Assembly: GCA_022793815.1 (NCBI GenBank)
Contig: JAAWDP010000021.1
Coordinates: forward strand, 35,951 to 99,950
Direction: 5' to 3'
Source: Clostridia bacterium
GTDB lineage: Bacteria > Bacillota > Clostridia > Christensenellales > Pumilibacteraceae
Length of the DNA stretch: 64,000 nucleotides
Below the pieces are notes generated by a model. It was not told where the DNA came from. It worked only from the letters and a program-made list of their open reading frames with translations, and searched no databases. This document shows positions 28,961-37,031 of the stretch, in pieces (positions within the stretch are counted from its first letter, which is position 1; each line of letters starts with the position of its first letter). Both the position numbers and the translations under genes were made by a program.

Positions 28961-28990
28961 AAAAATACGGTAGCGTGCTACCGTATTTTT
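28961..28990. terminator. Bidirectional terminator between argH and radC
   Basis: 14-bp perfect inverted repeat (28961-28974 with 28977-28990) with A-run before and T-run after on each strand, so it can stop both the argH (+) and radC (-) transcripts. It starts 16 bp after argH and ends 3 bp before the radC stop. Confidence 0.9.
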
Positions 28991-28993
28991 TAT

Positions 28994-29977
28994 TTAAAAC
29001 AATTCATCGTCGGTCTTTTTAAGCCGCGCACGCATATCCTTTGTGAACTGTGTGCGTATACTTTCGGTGCGCGCCCGATGACTCATCAATCTGTCGAATT
29101 CTTCTTTTTTCAAAAGCGAAGCCGTTTCGATATCGAATACATATTCTTGATTGCTGTTTATACTATGACTCTTTTCTTTCAATAGCATTTCCGAGATATT
29201 GGTATTGTGCGCCAAATCGAAATTCTTGTAGAGCGTGGAAATTATGCCGGAATTGAAAAAACTCAGATAGGAATCATCGGGAGCAAAAATCAAGTGGTCT
29301 ACCAATACCGAATCCAGTCCTGCCAGACTGTCCAATACCAAATTCGTGGTTTCCAAATCCGCAACCGATGGCATCAATATTCCCGTAGGATGATTGTGCG
29401 CCAAAATAACCTTTGTTCCGCCGACGCTGACAAGCGCATGTATCATTGCCGGAAGCGAAACCGTATTAGACGTTGCCGTTCCCTGTGCGGCTACGCAGCT
29501 TACCGAAAGCACTCTGTCCGAAGCATCCAAACACATAATGTACATTGTTTCGGTATACATATAATTAAAGTGTGTTTTCAAATACTTGATTGCGTCGGTT
29601 ATGGATTTGATAGTATTCGGCTTGACTCTGCATTGTTCGGACTTTCTCGCAACAGCAGGTATCGCACGTAAAAAATGTGCGATTCGGCGCGAAATTCCGT
29701 CTATCTTTATCAGTTCGTTCACAGGCGCGGAAAACACTCCCGCCATAGTGCCGAAACGCGACAGCAATCTGTGCGCAATGATATTCGTGTCCAGGCGCGG
29801 ATAAGCAATGTACAGCAACAGCTCCAATGAAGTCACTTCGGAAAATGTTTCCAGCCATCTGTCTTTTTCAAAAGATTCGTAAACTCTCATGCGATGTCCC
29901 GCATGAATATTTCTTTCTTCGTCGCTTGATTTTCCGTTCTTTTTGCTTTCGTTCCTCAATTCACAACCCTCACTCAC
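28994..29977 (-). CDS. radC: RadC family JAMM/MPN domain protein with C-terminal extension
   Basis: 327 residues against about 220 usual. An HhH-like region (FGTMAGVFSAPVNELIKIDG) is followed by the MPN core: the JAMM zinc motif HNHPTGILMPSVADLETT near residue 195 and DSVLVDHLIFAPDD near 225. Biochemical function of RadC is unsettled. About 80 residues follow the core, charged and without recognisable domain, and the first 30 residues are also extra and polar. The GTG at 29977 has no clear binding site; a TTG at 29959, seven nt after GAGGG, is an alternative start. It overlaps proA by 8 bp. Confidence 0.85.
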   Translation of the reverse strand: MSEGCELRNESKKNGKSSDEERNIHAGHRMRVYESFEKDRWLETFSEVTSLELLLYIAYPRLDTNIIAHRLLSRFGTMAGVFSAPVNELIKIDGISRRIAHFLRAIPAVARKSEQCRVKPNTIKSITDAIKYLKTHFNYMYTETMYIMCLDASDRVLSVSCVAAQGTATSNTVSLPAMIHALVSVGGTKVILAHNHPTGILMPSVADLETTNLVLDSLAGLDSVLVDHLIFAPDDSYLSFFNSGIISTLYKNFDLAHNTNISEMLLKEKSHSINSNQEYVFDIETASLLKKEEFDRLMSHRARTESIRTQFTKDMRARLKKTDDELF

Positions 29978-31217
29978 GAATTTGACCGCAACCGTATACC
30001 AAATACTTATACGACGTAAGTTCTTTTAACCCCATCGGTCCTCTGGCATGCAATTTTTGAGTAGATATTCCCATTTCAGCGCCGTAACCGAATTCATATC
30101 CGTCGGTAAAACGAGTCGAGGCATTGGCATAAACCACAGCACTGTCTACACCCGACATAAACTTGCGGACAGCATCTTCATCTTCCGAGATAATAACTTC
30201 GCTGTGGTGAGTTCCGTACTTGTTTATATGCATTACAGCCTCTTCCGTACCGGAAACAACCCGCACGGAAACTATCAAAGAACCGTACTCGCTCGACCAG
30301 TCAGACTCTTGCGCAGGTAACGCCTTCTTCCAAATTGCAAGCGTTTTGGCACAACCTCTTATTTCGACTCCGTTTTTCGAAAGCACATCCAATAACGGCG
30401 GAAGGAACTTTTGCGCAACACATTCGTCAATCAAGATGCTTTCCAGCGCATTGCAAACACTCGGACGGGATAATTTCCCGTTAAGAATAATATCCGACGC
30501 TTTCTTCAAATCCGCGCTTCTTTCAACATACGCATGGCAATTTCCTGCGCCTGTTTCTATTACGGGAATATTGGAAATTTCAACAACATTTTTAATAAAC
30601 GAAGCACTGCCGCGCGGCAACAAAACATCGATATATTGGCGCTGTTTCATGAACAAATTCGCACTTTCATGGGAAACATCGTCTATAAACTGTATAAAAC
30701 CGTCTCTGTATCCGCCATTTTTCAGCTCTTTTTTTATCGAGTCGACCAAAGAAATGTTTGTATTGATTGCGTCTTTACTGCCTCTCAACACTATTGCATT
30801 TCCTGTTTTGACAGCCAAACAAATTGCATCTACGGTAACATTCGGACGCGCTTCGTAAATTATTCCTATAACACCCAACGGAACACGAATTTTTTTGATT
30901 ACAAGAGATGTATTGTCGGTCACCCATTCTTCGATAACTTCATTTATCGGGTCTTTCAAATCCGAAAGACGTTTAATTCCGTTTATAATCGAAACCAAAC
31001 GCGACTTATTCAATTTCAATCTGTCTATAAAATGCCGAGGCTTATCTTTACATAAAGAAACGTCATTGGCATTGGCTTCCAAAATATCATTTTCGTGAAT
31101 AGTCAATGCATCGGATATAATGCCTATAATACGGTTTTTATCTTCGGTAGAAAGAGTAGCCGCATACGAAGATTCGTCTTTGGCTACTTTGCATTTTTCC
31201 ACCACATTATCTTGCAT
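29970..31217 (-). CDS. proA: Gamma-glutamyl phosphate reductase
   Basis: 415 residues, aldehyde dehydrogenase fold. ProA reduces glutamyl-5-phosphate to the semialdehyde for proline synthesis. Seen: IRVPLGVIGIIYEARPNVTVDA near 119-140, GNAIVLRGSKDAINTN near 148, VLLPRGSASFIKNVV near 220, and the catalytic cysteine in LSRPSVCNALESILID near 276-292. The partner proB (glutamate 5-kinase) is not in the window, although the two usually lie together. It sits 3 bp behind yebC. Confidence 0.96.
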   Translation of the reverse strand: MQDNVVEKCKVAKDESSYAATLSTEDKNRIIGIISDALTIHENDILEANANDVSLCKDKPRHFIDRLKLNKSRLVSIINGIKRLSDLKDPINEVIEEWVTDNTSLVIKKIRVPLGVIGIIYEARPNVTVDAICLAVKTGNAIVLRGSKDAINTNISLVDSIKKELKNGGYRDGFIQFIDDVSHESANLFMKQRQYIDVLLPRGSASFIKNVVEISNIPVIETGAGNCHAYVERSADLKKASDIILNGKLSRPSVCNALESILIDECVAQKFLPPLLDVLSKNGVEIRGCAKTLAIWKKALPAQESDWSSEYGSLIVSVRVVSGTEEAVMHINKYGTHHSEVIISEDEDAVRKFMSGVDSAVVYANASTRFTDGYEFGYGAEMGISTQKLHARGPMGLKELTSYKYLVYGCGQIRE

Positions 31218-31220
31218 TGA

Positions 31221-31964
31221 CTAATCCTCTTCTTCCTCTTCGGGAAGATTTGCATTATGGAATACTTCCTGGACATCGTCGTTATCGTCGAACATATCCA
31301 ACATGCGCGCGAATTTTTCCAAATCCGGCTCGCTCAAATCAACCGTGTTCGACGGAACCTTATCTATTTCCGCTTTAATGAAAGCATAACCCTTTTGTTC
31401 CAAGGTCTCTCTGACCTGCGAGAACGAAGACGCCGCGGTTGTTATTTCATACACTCCGTCACAGACATTAAAATCATCCGCACCGCTGTCTATCGCAATC
31501 ATCATCATCTCGTCGTCATCCGTCGCGGCGGTTTTTTCAATTACGATAATACCTTTGGTTTCGAACATATAGGACACACAACCGTTCGTTCCCATAGAGC
31601 CGCCGCATTTATCGAAAATATGGCGCACATCCGAGGCGGTTCTGTTTTTATTGTCTGTCAATGTTTCTACGATAACAGCAACACCGCCGACGCCATACCC
31701 CTCATACGAAATGCTCTCGTAATTGATATTGCCCAACTCGCCGCTTGCTTTTTTTATGCTGCGCTGAATGTTATCATTGGGCATATTGGCGGCTTTCGCT
31801 TTGGAAATGACGTCTCTCAGCTTAGAATTGGTTGAAGGGTCGCCTCCGCCCAACTTAACCGCAACGGCTATTTCTCTGCCTATTTTGGTAAAAACTTTTC
31901 CTCTTGCGGCATCGGTTTTACCTTTTGCTCTTTTAATGGTTGCCCATTTGCTATGACCGGACAT
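31221..31964 (-). CDS. yebC: YebC/PmpR-TACO1 family protein
   Basis: 247 residues, full length. It opens MSGHSKWATIKRAKGKTDAARGK (family hallmark, residues 1-23) and has KAANMPNDNIQRSIKKASGEL near 74, YEGYGVGGVAVIVETLTDN near 100, and VSYMFETKGIIVIEK. Members act as transcription factors in some bacteria, while other members help ribosomes translate difficult proline stretches; which applies here is not visible. The C-terminus is very acidic. It follows the SpoU gene by one base. Confidence 0.95.
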   Translation of the reverse strand: MSGHSKWATIKRAKGKTDAARGKVFTKIGREIAVAVKLGGGDPSTNSKLRDVISKAKAANMPNDNIQRSIKKASGELGNINYESISYEGYGVGGVAVIVETLTDNKNRTASDVRHIFDKCGGSMGTNGCVSYMFETKGIIVIEKTAATDDDEMMMIAIDSGADDFNVCDGVYEITTAASSFSQVRETLEQKGYAFIKAEIDKVPSNTVDLSEPDLEKFARMLDMFDDNDDVQEVFHNANLPEEEEED

Positions 31965-31965
31965 A

Positions 31966-32733
31966 TTAACTCCTCAGTGAACTGTTAAAATATTTAAGAT
32001 AATACATTAAGATACCTGCGCTAACCGAAGCATTCAATGACTCGATACCGTTTTCCATAGGCAAAGCCACCGAAATATCGGCACTGCGCTTTAATTCGTC
32101 TTTTATCCCGTTTGCTTCATTTCCGATTATCAGACATACTTTCGAATTCTTGATATTTCGAGAAACCGCTCTTATGTCCTCGCCTTTGGCATCCGCCGCC
32201 AAAATAACATATCCGCTGCTTTTCAATTGAGCGGAATCGGCACTATGGAAAAAGCCGCACGCGGAAATTGCACTCATGCTGCTCCTTACCGTTTTGGGAT
32301 TAAATAAGTCGACACAGTCGTCCAAAATAATATCGCGAAAATCACATGCTGCCGCCGTTCTTACTATTGTACCGAGATTTCCCGGGTCTCTCACCCTATC
32401 CAGATATAAACACATATCCGAAGAAAAAGCGGTTTTAAACTCGGGAATATCCACAATAGCCAAAATTCCTTGACTGTTTACGGTTTCGGAAATTTTCTCA
32501 AACAGCCTGTCGCTCACGACAGTTATATTTTTGAACTCCGCACAATAGTCGTTATAACGACTTTGTGCAATAACGACAATATAACCGCAGTCGGAAAAAC
32601 CGCCGAGTAAAGAATCTTTTATCAATCTATATCCTTCCAAAACAAACTTACCGTATTGATAACGGTATTTTCGTTCTTTGAGTTTGATAACCGTCTTTAT
32701 CAGTGAGTTTTCGCCCGACTCGATTATATTCAT
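31966..32733 (-). CDS. SpoU/TrmH family RNA 2'-O-methyltransferase
   Basis: 255 residues. SPOUT-class methyltransferases use SAM bound in a trefoil knot. An N-terminal substrate-binding module (SLIKTVIKLKERKYRYQYGKF) is followed by the catalytic domain: LYLDRVRDPGNLGTIVRTAAAC near 109-130, then KVCLIIGNEANGIKDEL near 195, and VALPMENGIESLNASVSAGILMYY near 215, the three SpoU motifs. It resembles 23S rRNA RlmB/TsnR-like enzymes (YsgA in Bacillus, beside rplT). The exact target nucleotide is unknown. It follows rplT by 10 bp. Confidence 0.92.
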   Translation of the reverse strand: MNIIESGENSLIKTVIKLKERKYRYQYGKFVLEGYRLIKDSLLGGFSDCGYIVVIAQSRYNDYCAEFKNITVVSDRLFEKISETVNSQGILAIVDIPEFKTAFSSDMCLYLDRVRDPGNLGTIVRTAAACDFRDIILDDCVDLFNPKTVRSSMSAISACGFFHSADSAQLKSSGYVILAADAKGEDIRAVSRNIKNSKVCLIIGNEANGIKDELKRSADISVALPMENGIESLNASVSAGILMYYLKYFNSSLRS

Positions 32734-32743
32734 AATCTTTAAT

Positions 32744-33100
32744 TTATTTTGCTATGGCATTTGCCGCAGTATCCGCAAGCGCTTTAAAAGCAACCGTGTC
32801 GTTAACTGCCAAATCGGCAAGAATCTTTCTGTTGAGATTGATGCCCGACACTTTAAGACCGTGCATAAATTTGCTGTAGGACAATCCGTAAGCACGTGCA
32901 CCCGCGTTTATTCTGGCAATCCAAAGCTTTCTGAAATCTCTTTTTTTGTTTCTTCTGCCTATAAAACCGTACATAAGCGATTTCATAACCGCTTCTCTGG
33001 CTATACGGTAAGAACGTGACTTCGAGCCGAAATAGCCTTTGGCCAGTCTCATTATTTTTCTGCGCTTTTTAACTGCGTTTACTGCTCTTTTAACTCGCAT
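32744..33100 (-). CDS. rplT: 50S ribosomal protein L20
   Basis: 118 residues, full length. L20 is an early 23S rRNA binder and, in Bacillota, represses its own infC-rpmI-rplT operon through the leader. Seen: [31 protein letters not shown] over residues 2-32 (basic, by position), [26 protein letters not shown] near 44-70. AGGAGG binding site; 13 bp after rpmI. Confidence 0.98.
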   Translation of the reverse strand: MRVKRAVNAVKKRRKIMRLAKGYFGSKSRSYRIAREAVMKSLMYGFIGRRNKKRDFRKLWIARINAGARAYGLSYSKFMHGLKVSGINLNRKILADLAVNDTVAFKALADTAANAIAK

Positions 33101-33113
33101 AATTCCAATCCTC

Positions 33114-33311
33114 CTACTTCTGAATCATATTTCTGATAGTAGCCGCTTCTTTGTCGGACGCCATATAAGCGCCCTGGCGCAAAGACATCTTACGTTTGCT
33201 TGACTTCTTCGTCAGAATATGATTCTTACCTTGCTGTCCGCGCTTGATTCTGCCGGACGCCGTTACGCGAAAACGCTTTTTCGCGCCGCTGTGACTTCTC
33301 ATTTTAGGCAT
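33114..33311 (-). CDS. rpmI: 50S ribosomal protein L35
   Basis: 65 residues, basic, opening [20 protein letters not shown] with the typical [19 protein letters not shown] core. AAAGGAG binding site. Middle gene of infC-rpmI-rplT. Confidence 0.98.
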   Translation of the reverse strand: MPKMRSHSGAKKRFRVTASGRIKRGQQGKNHILTKKSSKRKMSLRQGAYMASDKEAATIRNMIQK

Positions 33312-33329
33312 AGTTGTATACTCCTTTCG

Positions 33330-33842
33330 TTAACTCTTTTTCGGATTTAATATCATTATAATATTTCTGCCCTCGGTAAGCGGCTTTTTATCCATTACAC
33401 TGACGCTTTCCACTATGGCAAAAAATTTATACATAACCTGCACGCCTATATCCGCATGCGCTTGCTGACGACCTCTCATTCTGATAGACACTTTTACTTT
33501 ATCGCCCGACGACAAGAATTTGAGCGCCTGTTTTGCCTTGGTTTCCAAATCGTGCGTATCGATTGTCATGGACAGCCAAACTTCTTTAAGTTCGCTTGTT
33601 TTTTGTTTTTTGCGGGCATCCTTTTCTTTTTTTGCCGCATCGAACTTAAACTTGCCGTAATCCATGATTTTGCATACCGGCGGAACAGTCGTAGGACTGA
33701 TTTTCACCAAATCCAAATTGCGTTCGTCTGCAATTCTGTTTGCTTGGGCAGCACTCATAATCCCGAGCTGTACGCCGTTCTCGTCAATTACACGAATTTC
33801 GCTGTCCCTGATTCTCTCATTAATTTCGACGTCTTTAATGAT
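33330..33842 (-). CDS. infC: Translation initiation factor IF-3 with a non-AUG start
   Basis: 170 residues if it starts at ATC 33842; it binds 30S subunits and checks start codons. Motifs: NERIRDSEIRVIDENGVQLG at the N-domain, DLVKISPTTVPPVCKIMDYGKFKFD linker near 55, and the C-domain FLSSGDKVKVSIRMRGRQQAH. The only in-frame ATG (33857) lies inside the GGAGG site itself (33851-33855) and has none upstream. From GGAGG there are eight nt to ATC and eleven to ATT. IF-3 genes commonly use AUU-like starts that IF-3 itself discriminates against, giving feedback; this start fits that scheme. Confidence 0.95.
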   Translation of the reverse strand: MIKDVEINERIRDSEIRVIDENGVQLGIMSAAQANRIADERNLDLVKISPTTVPPVCKIMDYGKFKFDAAKKEKDARKKQKTSELKEVWLSMTIDTHDLETKAKQALKFLSSGDKVKVSIRMRGRQQAHADIGVQVMYKFFAIVESVSVMDKKPLTEGRNIIMILNPKKS

Positions 33843-33975
33843 TGTCGTATCCTCCATATAAAATAAATGAGCGGACGAAATTGCATCCGCTCATTAAAAC
33901 ATAAATACCAGTCTTGTTTTAATTTTACGTTACCGCTTCGAAACTCTTGCGGTGAGATGCAATCTACTTCCAACG
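33843..33975 (-). ncRNA. infC operon leader with attenuator (candidate L20 leader)
   Basis: From the promoter to the start codon the leader is about 130 nt. It contains an upstream ATTGCATC (33956-33963 on the complement) that is perfectly complementary to GATGCAAT in the terminator loop and stem edge (33880-33887). This suggests a long-range pairing or pseudoknot. Bacillota infC-rpmI-rplT leaders are bound by L20 and attenuated in this way. Family membership needs covariance search. Confidence 0.65.
33866..33895 (-). terminator. Attenuator terminator in the infC leader
   Basis: Perfect 10-bp GC-rich stem (33866-33875 with 33886-33895), 10-nt loop, followed on the minus strand by TTATTTTATATGG, ending just before the GGAGG site of infC. 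Confidence 0.85.
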
Positions 33976-33981
33976 CAAAAT

Positions 33982-34010
33982 ATTATACTACTATTCTTTT
34001 GGGCTGTCAA
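33982..34010 (-). promoter_or_regulatory. Consensus promoter of infC-rpmI-rplT
   Basis: TTGACA, 17-nt spacer, TATAAT on the minus strand; perfect in both boxes. It starts 14 bp after the thrS stop. Confidence 0.92.
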
Positions 34011-34023
34011 ACGATTTTTCAAT

Positions 34024-35928
34024 CTAATTAGACTTTTTTTCGATTTCCTCGGAAAGCTTCGCAGCAAAGTCGCTCAAACTCATGGTTCCGATATCTCCGC
34101 CTGCCCTGCTTCTCACCGCAACGAGATGATTTTCGACTTCCTTATCCCCGACAACCGCCATATACGGCACTTTTTCAAGCTGTGCTTCTCTGATTTTATA
34201 GCCGATTTTTTCGTTTCTGGCATCGACTTCACATCTTATATTCATATCTTTCAATGTTTTTTCGATATCTTTCGCATAGTCGCAGGCACGGTCTGTTATA
34301 GGTAAAATCTTAACTTGCAGCGGTGCCAACCACAAAGGGAAATTACCGGCATAATGCTCGATCAGTATGCCGATAAACCGTTCGATAGAACCGAAAATCG
34401 CGCGGTGAATCATTATGGGACGATGTTTCTGACCGTCCTCTCCCACGTACTCCAACTCAAAACGCTGAGGCATTTGGAAATCAAGCTGAATGGTTCCGCA
34501 CTGCCAGGTTCTGCCGATACTGTCTTGAAGATGGAAATCAATTTTCGGCCCGTAAAACGCACCGTCCCCTTCATTCAACTCATAATCGAGATTCATTTCT
34601 TCCAATGCGGCTTTCAGTGCACCGGTCGCCGCTTCCCAATCCGCTTCACTGCCCATACTGTTTTCAGGTCGTGTGGAAAGTTCAACCTTATACTTGAAAC
34701 CGAAACGGCTGTATATTTTGTCCGTCAAACGCACCACATCTTTTATCTCTTCGGTTATTTGTTCGGGCAACATAAATATATGCGCATCGTCCTGTGTAAA
34801 GCAACGTACTCGAAAAAGTCCGTGCAACTGCCCGCTTTTCTCATGACGGTGAACCAATCCCATTTCCGCAATGCGCAAAGGCAAATCCTTATAACTGTGC
34901 GGCGTCAATTTATAAACAAGCATGCAACCGGGGCAATTCATCGGCTTAACCGCGCAATCGTCCTCATCGATTTTCGTTGTATACATGTTATCTTTATAGT
35001 GGTCCCAGTGTCCGGAATTTTCCCAAAGAGTACGGTTAAGTATTATCGGAGTTTGAATCTCGACATAATTTTCTTTACGATGAAGTTCGCGCCAATAATC
35101 GACCAATGCATTTTTAAGAGCCATACCCTTCGGCAAAAAGAACGGAAAACCTTTGCCCTCGTTCATAAGCGCAAACAATCCGAGTTCTTTACCGAGTTTT
35201 GTGTGGTCGCGTTTCTTTGCCTCTTCAAGCATCTGAAAATATGCGTCCATTTCCGACTTTTTCTCAAAAGCGGTCCCATAAATGCGGGTAAGCATTTTAT
35301 TCTTTTCGTTACCGCGCCAATAAGCGCCTGCAATCGAAATAAGCTTAAAGCATTTGATTTTTCCGACGGACGGCAAATGCGGACCTCTGCACAAATCGCA
35401 AAAATCGCCCTGTTTATATAAAGATATTTCGGCGTCCTCGGGCAAATCTTCGATAAGCTCGACTTTATAATTTTCGCCCCGCTCTTTCATGATTTTAAGC
35501 GCTTGCTTACGCGTGACGTTGACACGCTCCATTGCAAAATCCGCTTTTACAATCGCCTGCATTTCCTTTTCTATTTTCTCGAAATCGGCAGGGGTTATCG
35601 GTGCCGAAAAATCGAAATCGTAATAAAAACCGTCTTTGATTGCAGGACCGATAGCCAATTGGGCATCCGGAAACAATCTTTTTACGGCTTGGGCCAACAC
35701 ATGAGCCGCAGTATGCAAAAACACCTCTCTGCTCTCCTCATCTTTTGACGTGACTATTTCCAAAGTGCAATTCTCATCTACGGCAGTGCTTAAATCGACA
35801 AGCTTTCCGTCGATTTTCGCCGCATAGGCATTGCGCGCAAGCCCCTCGCTTATTTGTTTTGCCGCATCGGCTGCCGTCGCTCCGCTTTTAACTTCCAGCA
35901 AAGAGCCGTCTTTCAATTTGATTTTCAT
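34024..35928 (-). CDS. thrS: Threonine--tRNA ligase
   Basis: 634 residues from the ATG at 35928, eight nt after GGAGG. Domains in order: TGS (residues 1-60), editing domain with HTAAHVLAQAVKRLFP near 71 and the zinc-like LYKQGDFCDLCRGPHLPSVGK near 175-195, class II core with motif 2 (GLVHRHEKSGQLHGLFRVRCFTQDDAHIF by position 355-385) and motif 3 (RPIMIHRAIFGSIERFIGILIEHY near 505), and an anticodon-binding domain. Expression is controlled by a T-box leader that senses uncharged tRNA-Thr. Confidence 0.98.
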   Translation of the reverse strand: MKIKLKDGSLLEVKSGATAADAAKQISEGLARNAYAAKIDGKLVDLSTAVDENCTLEIVTSKDEESREVFLHTAAHVLAQAVKRLFPDAQLAIGPAIKDGFYYDFDFSAPITPADFEKIEKEMQAIVKADFAMERVNVTRKQALKIMKERGENYKVELIEDLPEDAEISLYKQGDFCDLCRGPHLPSVGKIKCFKLISIAGAYWRGNEKNKMLTRIYGTAFEKKSEMDAYFQMLEEAKKRDHTKLGKELGLFALMNEGKGFPFFLPKGMALKNALVDYWRELHRKENYVEIQTPIILNRTLWENSGHWDHYKDNMYTTKIDEDDCAVKPMNCPGCMLVYKLTPHSYKDLPLRIAEMGLVHRHEKSGQLHGLFRVRCFTQDDAHIFMLPEQITEEIKDVVRLTDKIYSRFGFKYKVELSTRPENSMGSEADWEAATGALKAALEEMNLDYELNEGDGAFYGPKIDFHLQDSIGRTWQCGTIQLDFQMPQRFELEYVGEDGQKHRPIMIHRAIFGSIERFIGILIEHYAGNFPLWLAPLQVKILPITDRACDYAKDIEKTLKDMNIRCEVDARNEKIGYKIREAQLEKVPYMAVVGDKEVENHLVAVRSRAGGDIGTMSLSDFAAKLSEEIEKKSN

Positions 35929-35939
35929 AAATGCGTCCT

Positions 35940-36180
35940 CCAAAAAATAAGTCCTTAAAGCAAAATTCGCTTTAAGGACGATTAGTCTGTAACCGTGGTT
36001 CCACCTTAATTCATCGTCTTAAAAAAAGACAACCTTATTTGCCCGAATTCGTTTCGAGTCTACGTCCCTGAAAAGTGGTTTCACTTCGGAAAAGATTGAA
36101 TCGCTTACAGCCTTCGGCAACCCTCTCTGTAAATCTCTTTAAACCCGAAACTACTTGTCTTTTCTTCGGAAATTCAGTTA
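35940..36180 (-). ncRNA. T-box leader of thrS
   Basis: The transcript between promoter and gene has T-box hallmarks: a Stem I-like region with TTACAG/CTGTAA pairing around AGAGAGGG; a likely specifier ACC (36079..36077, threonine) in GTGAAACCACTTTT; the conserved antiterminator sequence AAGGTGGAACCACGG (36007..35993); and a downstream terminator. The variable base after UGG is A, predicting U as discriminator of the matching tRNA-Thr. The bulge differs from the usual ACCGCGG by one base (ACCACGG). It works by transcription antitermination on uncharged tRNA-Thr. Confidence 0.92.
35951..35979 (-). terminator. T-box-controlled terminator before thrS
   Basis: Perfect 11-bp stem (35951-35961 with 35969-35979), 7-nt loop, followed on the minus strand by TTATTTTTTGG. 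It competes with the antiterminator that contains the T-box sequence. Confidence 0.93.
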
Positions 36181-36185
36181 AATAC

Positions 36186-36214
36186 AGTATACACTCTTGC
36201 AAAAACCGCGTCAA
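36186..36214 (-). promoter_or_regulatory. Promoter of the thrS T-box transcript
   Basis: TTGACG, 17-nt spacer, TATACT on the minus strand, 50 bp after the comF stop. Confidence 0.8.
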
Positions 36215-36263
36215 GCTTTTATCCCTCATTACAGAAAAAATTCGAACAAGAAAATTACTCGTT

Positions 36264-37031
36264 TTATAAAATATCTTTTAATTTCCTTTCGGCTTGCTTG
36301 CGGTTATCCGCGGCGGCGGCAGTAGCAAGAGTAAGAATGTTTACTTCGGCAGCCCCCGATGACATCAAAACCTTAGCGCATTCGTTTGCCGTGAAACCCG
36401 TCGTAAATACATCGTCTACAATCAAAATTTTTTTGCCTTTGATGTTTACGTCATTTTCGCCCGATTTCAAATCCGCGGAAAATGTATCTTTAATCGCTTT
36501 CTGTCGTTCTGCGGCATTCAGTTTAGCCATGCTCTTACCCATTGCGGTCTTATCCAACAAACGCTTCACTTCGCATTCTACGCTTTTTCCAAGCCACACA
36601 GCCAGTTCTTCCGCCTGATTATAACCGCGTTTCTTTTGTTTCGCGCAAAACATCGGAACAAACGTAATTATGTCAGATATAAGATTGTGTTCATAATAGG
36701 CATCAGCCAAATACACCGCAACTTCTTTCGCTATATATTTCCCGTTTCCGTACTTCAAACGATGTATTAAGTGTTTTATCTCGCCGCAATAAGCGAACGG
36801 CGCTCTCGCCTTAACGAAATTCCAAGCCTTATCTTTGCAAGAAACACAAAACTGCAAGTCCGCAGGCATAGTTCTACCGCACTTCATACAATATCTAATA
36901 TTAAACTCGGGTTTGCACTCTTTGCAAATCGGAAACCTGCTTTCGTAAGGAATATCGTCGCCGCAGACGATACATTTTATACCGGAAGGAAAGAAAATAT
37001 CAATCAATCCTTCTTTGATTTTATCTTTCAT
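36264..37031 (-). CDS. comF: ComF family phosphoribosyltransferase-like protein
   Basis: 255 residues. The N-terminus holds paired CxxC motifs of a zinc ribbon (CIVCGDD, CKECK, CMKCGRT, CVSCKDK within residues 19-68). A type I PRT domain follows, with FVPMFCAKQKKRGYNQAEEL near 120 and the PRPP loop KKILIVDDVFTTGFTANECA near 203. ComF acts in DNA uptake or handling in competent bacteria, with poorly known chemistry. It overlaps ackA by 4 bp (ATGA). Confidence 0.92.
   Translation of the reverse strand: MKDKIKEGLIDIFFPSGIKCIVCGDDIPYESRFPICKECKPEFNIRYCMKCGRTMPADLQFCVSCKDKAWNFVKARAPFAYCGEIKHLIHRLKYGNGKYIAKEVAVYLADAYYEHNLISDIITFVPMFCAKQKKRGYNQAEELAVWLGKSVECEVKRLLDKTAMGKSMAKLNAAERQKAIKDTFSADLKSGENDVNIKGKKILIVDDVFTTGFTANECAKVLMSSGAAEVNILTLATAAAADNRKQAERKLKDIL

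Noticed and set aside
36035..36229. 64-codon minus-strand frame inside the thrS leader
   Set aside because: It covers the T-box Stem I and specifier region and has no binding site; the RNA structure explains the sequence.
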